From Silene latifolia (taxonomy: Eukaryota > Streptophyta > Magnoliopsida > Caryophyllales > Caryophyllaceae), in NCBI RefSeq assembly GCF_048544455.1, contig NC_133537.1, forward strand, positions 313,430,238 to 313,494,237: a DNA stretch of 64,000 nucleotides, written 5' to 3'. Position 1 is the stretch's first letter, and the number at the start of each line of letters is the position of its first letter. Below the pieces are notes generated by a model, which was not told where the DNA came from, made no database searches, and worked only from the letters and a program-made list of their open reading frames with translations. Made by a program: the position numbers and the translations under genes. Below, piece by piece: positions 36,724-48,612 of the stretch.

Positions 36724-37667
36724 GGATTTTTTTGTCAAACACAACCTTTAATAAATTTTTTGTTGTCAAACACGACTTTTTGGCTGAAGGACTTAACATT
36801 TTGCAATAGGGTAACTTTCAATCGATTTTTGGGATAGCAAACGATGTCGGTTTGAGGTGTTCTTGGACTCGTTGGAAAGGTGGAAATACAAGCTTTTCAT
36901 GGGTAATCAACACGGTGGTCAAAGGTGACCTTATGTGGGGTCTATTATTGTGTAAAGTAAGGTTGGTCGGAGAGATTAACGGGTGGTCGATGATTTTTAG
37001 TAGGTCTTTTAAAGAGGTTATGATGTTTTATTTGGTCTGAAATTTGGTATGTAGGTAGCGGAGAGTGCAAGGTAGGCCGTAGTTGTGTTGTTTTTTTGTG
37101 GTTGTTTGTTTTAAACGGTGGTTTGAGGTGAGTGAATTGACCCACAAAAAAAAATTCTATTTTGACATTCTTTTGAATGTTTTTTACCTTCAAATTAACT
37201 CCCCTCGAACCACCACTTGTATCCAACAACCACCACAAACAACACAACTAAGACCTACCTTGCACTCCCCGCTACCTACATACCAAATTTCAGACCAAAC
37301 AAAGCATCATAACCTCTTTAAAAGACCCACTAAAAATCCCCGACCACCCGTTAATCTCTCCAACCAGCCTTACTTTACACATCAATAGACCCCACATAAG
37401 GCCACATTTGACCATCGTATTGATAACCCCTGGAAAGCTTGTATTTCCACCTTTCCAACGAGTCCAAAAACGCCTTAAACCGATATCGTTTGCTATCTCA
37501 AACATTGACTGAAAGTTACCCCATTGCAAAATGTTAAGTCCTCGGCCAAAAGGTCGCGTTTGACAACAAAAAATTTATTAAAGGTTGTGTTTTACAAACT
37601 TTTCTTTAAAGGTGGTGTTTGGAAGATTTTTTTTTTTTTTAAAAGGTTGTGTTTGACAAAAAAACCC
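36724..37667. mobile_element. Foldback Mutator-like element, 944 bp
   Basis: Arms of roughly 400 bases form a near-perfect palindrome around about 37165. The ends GG(A/G)TTTTTTTGTCAAACACAACC are inverted repeats, and a perfect 9-bp duplication TTTTAAAAT flanks it (36715-36723, 37668-37676). The right arm holds an extra copy of the ...GTTGTGTTTG... end motif. Open frames on both strands are mirror shadows of the palindrome. Confidence 0.9.
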
Positions 37668-37676
37668 TTTTAAAAT

Positions 37677-38903
37677 TTGTGAATTTTGTTTATCTAAGAC
37701 GATTTAAGTTGAGCATGTTGATATGTGATGAGAGATTGCGTAGTTGAATATGATAGACCTCGTGCTTGAAATGTGTTTGTATGTGGGTTCCAAAGGAGAA
37801 ATGAAGTGTCGAATGTCTAAAGAATTGCATGATAAGGTATGTTGACGTAAGTTCATAGCTCGATCTTATCTATTGTGTAGTCAAGATTGATTTGTATATA
37901 TGTTCGTTGTAACATGAATTATTTACTACCGTTACGTGCATAGAAACACGTGTCGCTCATAAGTATCGTAGTGAAGTTTATGATTCGTGATGTGCCTTGC
38001 TGTGATAGAATTAGGGCCTAACGGTGACGAGCTCAATTATGTGGAACTCCGAACGTCGTTATTTGTTTTGCAGGGAAAACTCTTGATAATTTAAAACTCC
38101 GTTCATGTTCTGTTGAACTCGGCCGAGTAGAGTTTATACTCGACCGAGTAAGCCACACTCGGCCGAGTAAAGAGGCACTTGACCGAGTAGCCAGAATGTC
38201 AGATTATACGTGCTACTGATCTGTGGCTACTCGGCCGAGTAGACCAAATACTCGAACGAGTAAGCCATACTCCGCCGAGTAAACCCGATACTCGACCGAG
38301 TACCCGTTTATCGCTACCCAGTTCGGTTTAATTCCAAAAACCCTATAACTCTTCTCTTCTCTTATTTACGTCTCATTACTTCCTATTTTCCTCATAACTC
38401 TTCAAAACTCTTTCTCTCTCAAAATATTTTGGTGATTCTTGGTAGTGCTTGCCCTTGGATTTCATTCTTGCTTGCCCAAAATCTCAATCAAGGTAAAGTA
38501 TTCAATCTATTTCTTCAACATTGCTTCAATTTATGGTGGAATTTGTTCAAAAATTTCGAATCTTTAGCTCTTATAATCCGAATTTGATGCTTCTATTTTG
38601 ATATCTTGGGTTCTAATTGCTCTTAAACATCGCCTATGTACTCCCTAAAACGATTTTATGTTTGAAATCGCTCATCTTATGTTACAAAAAATTTTCTAGG
38701 GTTTGTTTCAAGTTTAATTTTTGGTCCCTTAGATTGCCCTAGGATGTTTCTTAAGAGTTAATTGATGATAAAAAGGCCCCTTTTGGTTAGTATGATTTGT
38801 ATTTTGTGAGAAAAATCCGTCTTAAAACTTCGTCTTAAAAGTGTATAATTCGAAAAACAGTCCGTACTATGGCAAAAATTTTGGAAATATCCTTGCTGAA
38901 ATT
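37677..38903. other. Repeat-derived DNA, probably LTR/leader of an older Gypsy element
   Basis: No gene. It holds the TCGGCCGAGTA repeat cluster (next entry) and a CT-rich, leader-like tract at 38340-38430. It leads into a gag-like frame at 38904. LTR borders could not be fixed. Confidence 0.45.
38117..38304. repeat. Array of palindromic ACTCGGCCGAGTA-type motifs
   Basis: Eight copies of CTCGRCCGAGTA-like words in 190 bases, several perfectly self-complementary (ACTCGGCCGAGT), spaced by about 15-25 bases. Confidence 0.8.
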
Positions 38904-39181
38904 TATCTTCTTGCAGCGTGCCGAAAGCAAAAGCCTCAGCTAAGAAGCGAACTCGCGCCAATGTGCAAATGGAAACGGGTCAATCTAGCCAAGAACCCGT
39001 TGTTCCTCCGGTGGAAGAATATCCATCGGTAATTTTCTCTGACTTTAAGCAGCGAAATGCTTTTGTGGCCTTGTGTAGATACCTCATTTCTGCACCTCCC
39101 GCAAACCACCCGGTGATGATTGGGCTGCATGTTTGGTACACGGAACGATTTATGACAGTTCGTAAGTTTATCGTCAAGTGA
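38904..39181 (+). pseudogene. gag-like N-terminal fragment, interrupted
   Basis: Reads VPKAKASAKKRTRANVQ, then VEEYPSVIFSDFKQRNAFVALCRYL. This resembles the N-terminus of a Gypsy gag-type protein; the ATG may have become GTG at about 38912. The frame is cut at 39178 where the next LTR (TGATAGCTC) begins. Lineage not determined. Confidence 0.45.
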
Positions 39182-41414
39182 TAGCTCAAATACTTGTATT
39201 TACCCCTTGATCGTCATCTACGTGCCATTACGGTCGTTTTGACAGTAATTAGAGTTCATTTGGAGTCCGGGTCAAAAACCATCTTCATTTTCTAAATAAG
39301 CCGTTTAAAATGTCGAGTCGGAATGTTCTGGAATATTCCGGATATTTCTAGTCCATAATTTTTAATCTTTTCATCTTTTGGCAAATTATATCCCGAAATC
39401 ATATTTTAAACAATAAGGAAGTTGAGATCTACCGCAATTCCATAACAGAAACGCGGAAAATCTTTCTTTCGCAGGAGGAAACTTCTGGGGAAAGGACGCA
39501 GCACCTGCTGCGCCTCTTCCAAGGGTCGCAGCGGTTGTTGTGCCTCTTCCCCAGCTCTTTTCTGTGTATTTTAAGATCTTTTCGAGATTTGTTTCCAAAG
39601 TTTTACCGTAACCCTAATTCCTCCGTGTGATTAGTATAAATAGGGACCTTCGTTCCTCATATTTCTCACGCGAGTGTCCGCCCTTCTCTTCTCCCTTTGC
39701 ATTCTAAGACCGCATTCTTTGCTTATTGACGTCTACGTGCTTGAACTTTCGATCACGTAAGCTCGGATCCTTCTGAGTACCAGTCTCGTTTGCATGACCG
39801 ACCAATTTGACCAACTCCACTCAATTAATCAAATCAATTTAATTTAATTCCTCTTACGAGGGCATCATACATTCAAGTCGAGCAATCACTAATCGTTAAC
39901 ATAGTTAATCTCGTTTCGTCAAACATGTAAGTCTGAAGGTGTAAATCTCATGTTTTATTATTGTACTTTTTATTGTATAATATATTGTAAGATTTACGTC
40001 GAAAACATGTTTAAAAACGATTTATCAAACCTATTTTCACGGATTAGCAGAAGACAGACGTCGAGAAGAAACGCAGCAACTGCTGCGCCTCATCGAAGAG
40101 TCGCAGCATTTGTTGCGCCTCTTCCTGAGGCTGCCATAGTTTTTGCCTTTCTTCTTCTTCCTTTGTTCTTTGTTGGTTCGTCTCTTTTGTTTCGTTTTTT
40201 TCTTGTTTTCTTCATATTTCCCCTCGCATAATTTTAATACATAATTCATAATAATTTATCACCCTTTAAATATCCGACTTAAATCCCAAGTAATCAATAT
40301 TTGCGGGTTTTGTCATTAAAATCAAACCCGGGTTTTAGAGATTCGATTTGTTCATACCAAGTCTCTGGAATTCGTCTTTTGTATATCTTTCATCTGTTTA
40401 TCACCATCTTCATCAATAGTTTAACATAGCAAACCTAATTAATTTGTATTAATAAACCTAATTTGTGATTAGTCTATAATTCACTTTAATTCGTTCTAAT
40501 TAATTTAAGTTCGTTCTTTATCGCTTTTATGACCAATTCATATGTAACTAATCCGTTAAATCTCTTCTACTTGAGTCGAACATTAATAATCGATCATTAA
40601 ATTCACCAACGAACTTTAACAATATGAGTTCGCACGGCCAGAACTCACTCAGAATGCACGCGGCGACCACTGCGCCTCTTCCGAGGACGCAGACGCTGCT
40701 TTGTTCGGGTGATTCGTCTCGAACTTCCGTTTTTGCTTTGACCTAGTTTGTTAATTTTATGTATTAATCGACTATTAATCGTAATATCACCACTAATCTG
40801 TCCGTTTTCTAGCCTTAATTATTTTCCTTTTCTTTTCTAAAATTATCCGTTCTAAATGTATTTTCGACGTAAATCATTGAACCGTTGTAATTATTGTAAT
40901 TTTAATTATCGTATGTCGTTTATTGTATTCTTTATTATCGTTTGTTTGCTCTCACATGTAATCAACCTTAAATCCTTACTTCGACCCAAATGTATGCTAA
41001 ATTATATGTTCATCGACTTAGTTAATTCTCACATGCTAGGATTAATTTATTGGATTTTGCATTGCATGCATATAATCGACAACATATCAAGAATAGATGA
41101 TTTTCCTAATCATTAGTAGAGGCCGCTATCGAGGCGGGCGGGATTAGGTGTTCGATCAAAAGAGCTTCCTAATACGTACCCTCACCCCTTACTCTAGATC
41201 TCTATGAATATCCGTATTCATTGGCATCCACGAGAGTCATTCTAGACATAGAATGCTAAGGCTAACGAGTTTTTAATGTCTATGTCATTACTTTGTGTCT
41301 TGACATGACACGAAGTATTTGAACGGTTCCAATTTTCCACAATTAATTGGTGGCAACTCCATAAATTCAAACGCTTGTTTTCCCAAGCGCCCCCATGGGC
41401 CCCCCGTGTCCACA
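39179..41414 (+). repeat. 5' LTR of the Tat/Ogre element
   Basis: Runs from TGATAGCTC (interrupting the gag-like frame) to ...GTCCACA, three bases before the primer site; about 2.2 kb, in the range of Ogre-type LTRs. Since the 3' LTR is absent, the borders are inferred only from TG...CA and context. Three GCAGCA-TGCTGCGCCTCTTCC blocks recur inside. Confidence 0.6.
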
Positions 41415-41417
41415 GTT

Positions 41418-41435
41418 TGGCGACTCCGCTGGGGA
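41418..41435 (+). other. Primer-binding site, tRNA-Arg type
   Basis: TGGCGACTCCGCTGGGGA closely matches the complement of the 3' end of plant tRNA-Arg (ending GGAGTCGCCA). This is the primer typically seen in Ogre-like elements. Confidence 0.8.
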
Positions 41436-42214
41436 GTAATACACTTACGTGGTGCCAAGGGTGAAACTTGAACAAGGTTAGGGAATAGTTTATATGAGAC
41501 AGTTGTCGGTTTTCATTACTCGATCTTCTTATATCGTTTTATTCGGCCTTCCTAGGCCCAACCCAACCCATTCGACCAATCGTCCCGTCTGGACGGTCCA
41601 AATTCGTATCTGGGCCTAAGTATGGATAGCGATTAACGTCAACCATAGCATGATGATTACTCATGTTTGTATCAAGAGCTTTCACTACTCAAGGGAATGG
41701 ACTAGAACCGACCTTACTCTTGTTTGGCGCGGACCTCTCCACAGACCCGGGTTTGATTGCTCGGTATGGCAACCCACCCTTTTAAGCCAAAACCCTTTAA
41801 ATGCACTCAACATACCGTTATAATGCCTGTTTTAATGCTTGTATCATATGTGATCACCATTTTCTAAACAAAACCATGACGAATTTTATAAAATAAAAAA
41901 AAAAAACCTCTTTCAAAATGTAAATATTTTCGAGGAATGGCCCAAATTAGCGCAAAATGAGTCGAAACCCTGTCCAAATATCGAGTCAAAATTCGGGCCT
42001 CAAAACCCATTTCAAAACCTCACTTCGAGTCAACACTCCTACAACTACACTACAGTTGATTAGGACAAACATTTCAAAACTTTGTCATTTCCAAACCTCA
42101 CTTGACACAAGTGGCACACTCCCACTTCACAATTCGAGTCTTTTCTTTGAGTAAGTGTGCTAGAGTGGTCGATTGTGTTTTGATTCGTCGTCGATCTTTT
42201 ATCCAGTTTCCAAG

Positions 42215-44246
42215 ATGTCTGGAACTAGTCACGCAAGTGTCAATGGACAGCCCCAAAATGGTAATGATCTAATCCTAGCCGCGCTCGCTCGTCTCAAAAC
42301 GAGTAAAGAACAAGCTTATGAACGCCTTCATGCTATTGAAAGCCGGATTGTTGCGGTAGAAACTAGACTACCTCCTGCAGAAGATGAAGTTCCTAGTGAA
42401 TGTGTGAATGATAACCTACCACCCTATGTTGGACAACCAGAAATCAACCCTCCAGTAGGTCTTACTGAAGCCGAGAAGCGACTCCAATACTTGGAGGAGC
42501 AACTAATGTACCTCAAAGGAGACGATATCTATAGGGAAAACAATCGCAAGTATGAGGCCATGAGCGCCAAATTACCAACCAACTTCAACATGACTGACAT
42601 CTCAAAGTTCAAGGGACATGAAAATCCTTTGAACCACATTCGTGCTTTCAAAGACTACATGTCTATCAAAGGCATCAAACCCGAGATGTTCTTAAGGATC
42701 TTTCCTTCATCTCTTGACACCATTCCTAAGTAATGGTTCTATTCTCTAGAGGCTAGAGCACAAGAATATTGCCACCTGGGATGACGCCGCAATCGAGTTC
42801 GCTAAGCAATACGCGGATAATACTGAAATCCAAGTCAATATGCGCACTTTAGAGGTTCTTACCCAAAACGAGAAAGAAGGTTTCACCGACTTCCTAAGTA
42901 GGTGGAGGAAGAGTAGTACACAACTTGTCGAGCGTCCGGATGAAGCTACCCTTGTAGAAAAATTCGTGGATAACTTAAGACCCATTTATGCAAATCACTT
43001 GAGGTACCAAAACATTAAGACCTATAAGGATTTAACTGTGCTAGGGACAAGAATCGAAGATGACATCCGTAAAGGACTCTTGTCCAAAATGGTAGGTCGT
43101 GGATATCAAGGCTCAACAAGTCGTTCTTATGGCTCTACTAGCAAGATTGATGAGGTTAATCGTCTCGAATCATCAAAGAAGAATAACCCCCAAAGGAAGT
43201 TCACAAACATTGGTGACACATATTCCAATGCTTTGAAGAGGTTGATGAAACAAAGTAAGATCCAACCCATAAGGCCTACACCTGATCCAAAAAAGAAGTC
43301 CAAGTTCTGGGACGGAAATTCATACTGCGAATATCATAGAGGTAAGGGACACGATACAGAGAAGTGTTACAAACTAAAACATGTCCTTCAAGATATGATC
43401 GAAGACGGTCGCCTAGCCATACCTCCTGGAGGTAAGCCTAACAATACTCAGAATCCTCTTGGAGTTCTGATGATTATAAGTGAAGAATCTACCTTAGATT
43501 GTTCGCACCTCATTTCTCCAAACGAAGATGAGATCCTTGCATTAGAAGATGAGGGGAATTACTCCACCATTTCTCCTACCATAGATGACTTTGTTGCATG
43601 GGCAAGGAGTGTGAATAGACGAGTATCAGAACTGGAAAATATAGTAGCATCCCTCCGCAATCCAAACACCATACCCAAGGAGAGCATGCCACTAAATCTG
43701 TCTCAAAATTCTACAATGCAAGAAGTGGTAATCGTAGTTGATAGCCTAATCGATCAAGTAATCCACTTAGAAGCTGAAATCATCAAGTTGAGAGAACTTG
43801 CTACAGTCAACGGCATATGGGCCGATGATGATGAAGACGAATATCTCACCGAACACTACCTAGTCAAGATTAGTGAGGACATAATCAAAAATAGTGAAGA
43901 CCAAGATATAGACCACCTTACTCGTTTAAGGCGTCCATATCAAAATGTTTCTCAAAATGGTCCCATAACTAATAGTCCAGTTACTAACACCAACGTCGTC
44001 ACACAAAATGATGGTGAAGATACATCTACTGATCACTTGCTAAAACAATTACAGAAGACAGAGGCTGATCTTTCAGTCTGGCAACTAGTTCCAAGCTCAT
44101 TTCCTCATCGCCAAGCTCTACTGCAACCCTTGGCTAAATTAAACGTGACACATAACTCTACACCTGATGACATAGTCAACTTGGTCTTCCAAGATTCAAC
44201 TAAGTTAAGTAACCCGGTTACTTTCTCAGATGAGGATTTACCACCA
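42215..44246 (+). pseudogene. Tat/Ogre gag
   Basis: ATG at 42215 (MSGTSHASVNGQ). It has a coiled-coil N-terminus, the capsid region around KLPTNFNMTDISKFKGHENPLNHIRAF, a stop at 42731 and a short frame break. The capsid then continues (QNEKEGFTDFLSRWRKSS) with the zinc site CEYHRGKGHDTEKCYKLKH at about 43330 and a variable C-terminal part. It forms the virus-like core in active relatives. Confidence 0.85.
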
Positions 44247-44600
44247 ACGTGGCATATAAGTTGGGCATGAAAGAGTCGGATTGGACCCCTACCAACCAAG
44301 GTGTTCGTGCATACGACGGTACACAACGTAAGGTAGTAGGACTAGTCAACCTCACCATAGCCACAGGGCCGATTGAGCGAAAGGTTAACTTTCAAATAGT
44401 GGATATCGAAGCATTATTCAACATACTTCTGGGAAGGCCTTGGATTCACGCTTCCAAAGCGGTAACATCCACCCTCCACCAGAAAATCAAGATTCCACTA
44501 GAGGGCAAAGTAGTGACGATCACTTCGTCACCTATCAAGGCAGTGATAGAAAAGATGTCAAGCAACCAAGTGGTTACAGATCCAGTATACGAGCTTGGGG
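44247..44600 (+). pseudogene. Tat/Ogre protease, active site deleted
   Basis: Only the back half of the retropepsin is left: AYKLGMKESDWTP...VNFQIVDIEALFNILLGRPWIHA. The join ...FSDEDLPPT|... directly to AYKLG leaves no room for the catalytic D(S/T/N)G motif, so an internal deletion of a few dozen codons is inferred. Confidence 0.75.
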
Positions 44601-45083
44601 GCTTCCATAGCAAACCTCGTAGAAAGCGAACTGGCACCCTTATACTTCAATCCATATTCCAATTTAGTAGTCAACCACATACTCAAGTCTCAGGGATACT
44701 TCCCGGGAATGCCACTGAATCTTGTCCGAAGAAATACCTTTGCACCTTACAAGGAAGGAAACTCTCAAAGGATACCAATAGGGTTGGGATACAAACCCAC
44801 GAAAGAAGAAGCTCTAGAGATGCTCATACAGTTTCAAAACCGCAAGAACGTGGGAATCCAAATGCTACCCTACCTCCCTACCCTAAATGGATACTTTGTT
44901 AGAGAAGGGAATCACGAATACTTTCATGGGTTTCCCAAACCTTGGCACTACAAAGGAAGGCGACTAGCTAGAATCGAGATCTTTCACGATTGCTATTTCA
45001 TTCCTTCAGAAACGGTTCATACCGTTAAGACTCGTCAAGCACCTTGCTTAGACGAACAGGCTGTTAGCCTTCTGTTTGGATAA
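44601..45083 (+). pseudogene. Protease-RT linker region of the Tat/Ogre polyprotein
   Basis: Frame shifts from the protease to LKSQGYFPGMPLNLVRRNTFAPYK... PIGLGYKPTKEEA, a conserved linker in Ogre-like polyproteins. It ends at a stop (45081) where related copies continue in frame. Confidence 0.65.
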
Positions 45084-47160
45084 GATCGATTTGTTAGAGT
45101 TGCGCAGGACGAGGTCATTACCATGATACTTCAGGATGACCATTTCAACCCAACAGCGTTAATCACCGAAACCAATTCAAATCAACAAAAAGGATGGAGA
45201 AAGTCGATCAAATGGACAAACAACCAAGGAAGACTCTTCAAACTCACCACTGGAGAAGGGGAGATGTTCAAAAGAGAACCCAAAGACAACGAATTCAAGT
45301 CAGAGTCGGAGTCGGAGTCGGAATCAGAGTCGGAGTCTAGAGAAGTCCCTAGAGAGTCTTCTCCTGTTGTCACACTCAATCCCCTTGTTTCTCCTAGCAT
45401 AGTATCAAGTAGTAACAGTAGCTTGGGAAATGTCCCAACAGCTGTCCATCTACCGCCACTGACTACCGAACAGATGGCTTCTTTGTTTCAACTATTTTCA
45501 AAATTTAATATGAATAAATCAGATTCTACTTATTCTTTGTGTTATTCAGAATGCAATTCTATTTACGATGATAATGACGATGATGCAGACCCAAACTCAA
45601 TCGAACTACCTCCCTACATAGCTAAAGAAATATTACAAGAAGGGGAAGGGGCACCAGTTATAGAGAACACTGAACCCATCAACGTAGGAACTGAACTAGA
45701 ACCCCAAGAACTTAGGATATGGACAATCCTAAGCCCAACCGAAAGGGCTAGTTTCATAGACCTCCAACACGAGTTCAAAGAAGTTTTTGCTTGGTCCTAC
45801 AAAGACATGCCAGGGATCAACAAGGATATTGCAGAACACAGAATTCCAATCAAACCAGGTTTCAAACCTATAAAGCAGAAGCTTCGTCGGATGAGGACAG
45901 AATGGGCTCTTAAAATCAAAGAAGAAGTCGATAAACAATTCAAAGCCGGGTTCATCAAAGTTTCCGAGTATTCAGATTGGGTGGCCAACATAGTACCCGT
46001 ACCCAAAAAGGATGGGCGAATCCGTGTTTGCGTTGATTTCAGAGACTTAAACAAAGCGAGTCCCAAGGACGACTTTCCTCTACCACATATCGACATATTG
46101 GTGGACAATACATCAGATCACGCGTTATTAACATTCATGGACGGATATGCAGGATATAATCAGATCAAGATGGCCATAGAAGACATGCATAAGACTGCCT
46201 TTGTTACTCAATGGGGCACCTATTGCTATACTGTTATGCCATTCGGGTTAATCAATGCTGGAGCTACATATCAACGCACTGCAACCACACTTCTACATGA
46301 CATGATGCATAAAGAAGTAGAGGTGTACATGGATGATATGATTGTCAAGTCCAAAGATAGGAAGGGGCACATTGATAATCTTCGCAAATTCTTCCTAAGA
46401 CTATAAAAGTACAACATGAGGCTCAATCCTCATAAATGCGCATTCGGAGTAACGTTAGACAAGCTTTTGGGATATGTCGTCGGTCAACGGGGAATCGAAA
46501 TCGACCCTTCCAAAATCAAAGCTCTAGTCAAAATGCCACAACCTCAGACAGAGATAGAGGTTAGGGGATTTTTAGGCAAGGTGCAATACATAAGTCGATT
46601 CATATCGAAACATACCATGATCTGTGAACCTATCTTCAAAAAGCTAAAGAAAACAGATCATACCATATGGGATGACGACTGTCAAAAAGCGTTTGACAAA
46701 ATCAAGGAGATACTAGCCAAACCACCAGTGCTCATGCCTCCTCAACGAGATCAACCTCTTGGTTTATCAACGTAGGAAACAGCCATGGGGGCTATGCTAG
46801 CACAAACCGTTGGAAAAGAAGAAAGAGTTATCTACTACCTTAGTAAGAAGTTCTTGTACTACGAATGTAAGTACACACCACTCGAAAAGACATGCCTCGC
46901 TCTTGTGTGGGCAACAAAGAAGCTACTCCATTACATGCTTAGCTACTCCGTCAAGGTGTACTCCAAAATGGATCATGTCAAATACCTCTTCGAAAAACCG
47001 GTTCTCAATGGACGCTTGGCAAGGTGGACATTAATGCTCTCAGAGTTCGATCTCAAATACGTACCTCTGAAGGTTATAAAAGGGTGTGCCGTCACCGAGT
47101 TCTTCGCAGATAATCCGATCAACGACAACCAGGCAGTAGACACATGGTCATTCCCAGACG
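45084..47160 (+). pseudogene. Tat/Ogre reverse transcriptase and RNase H
   Basis: An acidic SE-repeat (45297-45340) precedes RT with PGINKDIAEHRIP, VPKKDGRIRVCVDFRDLN, FMDGYAGYNQI, MPFGLINAGATYQR and the catalytic YMDD at about 46325. A stop falls at 46404, inside RT. The connection and RNase H follow (GFLGKVQYISRFI; then ETAMGAMLAQT after a stop at 46773; YYLSKKFLYYECKYTPLEK). At least two in-frame stops. Confidence 0.9.
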
Positions 47161-47184
47161 AGGACGTACTACAAACTAGTGTAG

Positions 47185-48053
47185 ACTCTTGGGACCTTTA
47201 TTTCGATGGAGCATCGAATCTAAGAGGGTTTGGAATATGAGTATTGCTCATTTCTCCTGATGGTGATCATACGCCACTATCTGTCAAACTCGACTTCGAG
47301 GTGACAAATAACGCAGCAGAATATGAAACTTGCTTCATTGGGCTACAAGCAGCTGTAAGTTTAGGCATCAAAAATCTTCGGGTTCACGGAGATTCATCCC
47401 TAATCATCAACCAAATTACGGGATCTTGGAAAATTCGAAGTGAAAGTCTAGCACCCTATCAGGCCAGGATAGACCAAGTTGCCCAATTCTTCGATCAAGT
47501 GACTTATCTACATCTACCTCGAGAAGAAAATCAGTTTGCAGATGCTCTTGCAAAACTTGCATTTCTGATTAACATGCCAGACGATATGGTAGAAATGCCT
47601 TTATGCATCGAACGACGGTCAGAACCAGCCTATGTGCACCAAATTACAGATGAAGAAGAAAACCCAGGGGATTCTTGGTTTCAAGCCATTCTAAACTTCA
47701 AGCTCAATGGTACATATCCGCCGGATATGGATAAGAGAGGACAACGTGCTATACGCCTACTAGCCTCTCAATATATCCTCATGCAAGGAGAATTGTACAA
47801 AAGAACACCTCTTGGTGTAGTTTTACGTTGCCTTGATCATTCACAGGCACAGAAAGTGATGGAAGAAGTCCATGATGGAGAATGTGACCCTCACATGAGT
47901 GGACCAATGATGGCAAAGAAAATCACGTGTCTGGGATATTACTGGACCACAATGGAAGCCGATTGCATCAAATATGTCAGACATGGTCACAACTGCCAAA
48001 TCTTCGGGAATGTGCAACATGTCCCTCCTTCACTACTCTACACCATGACATCT
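47185..48053 (+). pseudogene. Second (archaeal-like) RNase H and integrase zinc finger of Tat/Ogre
   Basis: WDLYFDGASNLRGFGI, a TGA stop at 47238-47240, then NNAAEYETCFIGLQAA, RVHGDSSLIINQ and EENQFADALAKLA form the second RNase H typical of Tat elements. Next is the integrase N-terminal HHCC region (HDGECDPHMSGPMM..KITCLGYYW...HGHNCQIFG). The catalytic core is absent because the element is cut. Confidence 0.88.
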
Positions 48054-48603
48054 ATTTTATAGATTAGAACTCCGATCCGATTTATTTCGATTGGTTATGG
48101 ATATTACTTTACAATATTTAGATATCTAATTATATCCAAAATATTTTTTTTTTATTATTTACGAATTATTCTTGTAGTTTATTATCAATTTTTGATTTTA
48201 TGAGTGTACTTAGATGATGATCCTCGTAATATGATTTCTCTAATATTTTGAAACTATTCCATTTTTTTTCATATTTTTTAAACTTCCATCATCGTATAAG
48301 ATGACGAATATGATGTTAAAGTTAATTGTTCAAGTAGTGATCTAATTATTATGAATATCCAAGCGTTTGATATCCGAAATATTTGAATCGGATATGAAAA
48401 TTTAGTTTCAGAGAATCCTATTTTGGATATTCGATATGAACTAGCACTTTGGATCGGATATACAATTTATGCTTTGCTCTAGTTATTTTTACAACTATTC
48501 GGTGTAGTTGATTCATTAAGGTATTTTGTCATATTTTTAAATGTTTCAAATTTAAGAGTAAGTATTCTGAGATACGGTCTTATAATAAATAAAAAAAACA
48601 TAT
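48054..48603. other. AT-rich gap without genes
   Basis: Very AT-rich; GATATCCGA / CGGATAT-type words repeat several times. No coding frame and no clear element border. Confidence 0.5.
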
Positions 48604-48612
48604 TAATATATA

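Larger units (their letters stand above)
39179..48053 (+). mobile_element. Tat/Ogre-type Gypsy retrotransposon, 3'-truncated
   Basis: In order: long 5' LTR, primer site, leader, gag, protease remnant, RT, RNase H, second (archaeal-like) RNase H and the zinc finger of integrase. The dual RNase H and the primer site are marks of the Tat lineage. The integrase core, purine tract and 3' LTR are missing: the sequence ends abruptly after LLYTMTS at about 48053. Multiple stops show it is dead. Confidence 0.9.

Noticed and set aside
36852-37529. Four open frames, two on each strand
   Set aside because: Product of the palindrome in the foldback element; no family features.
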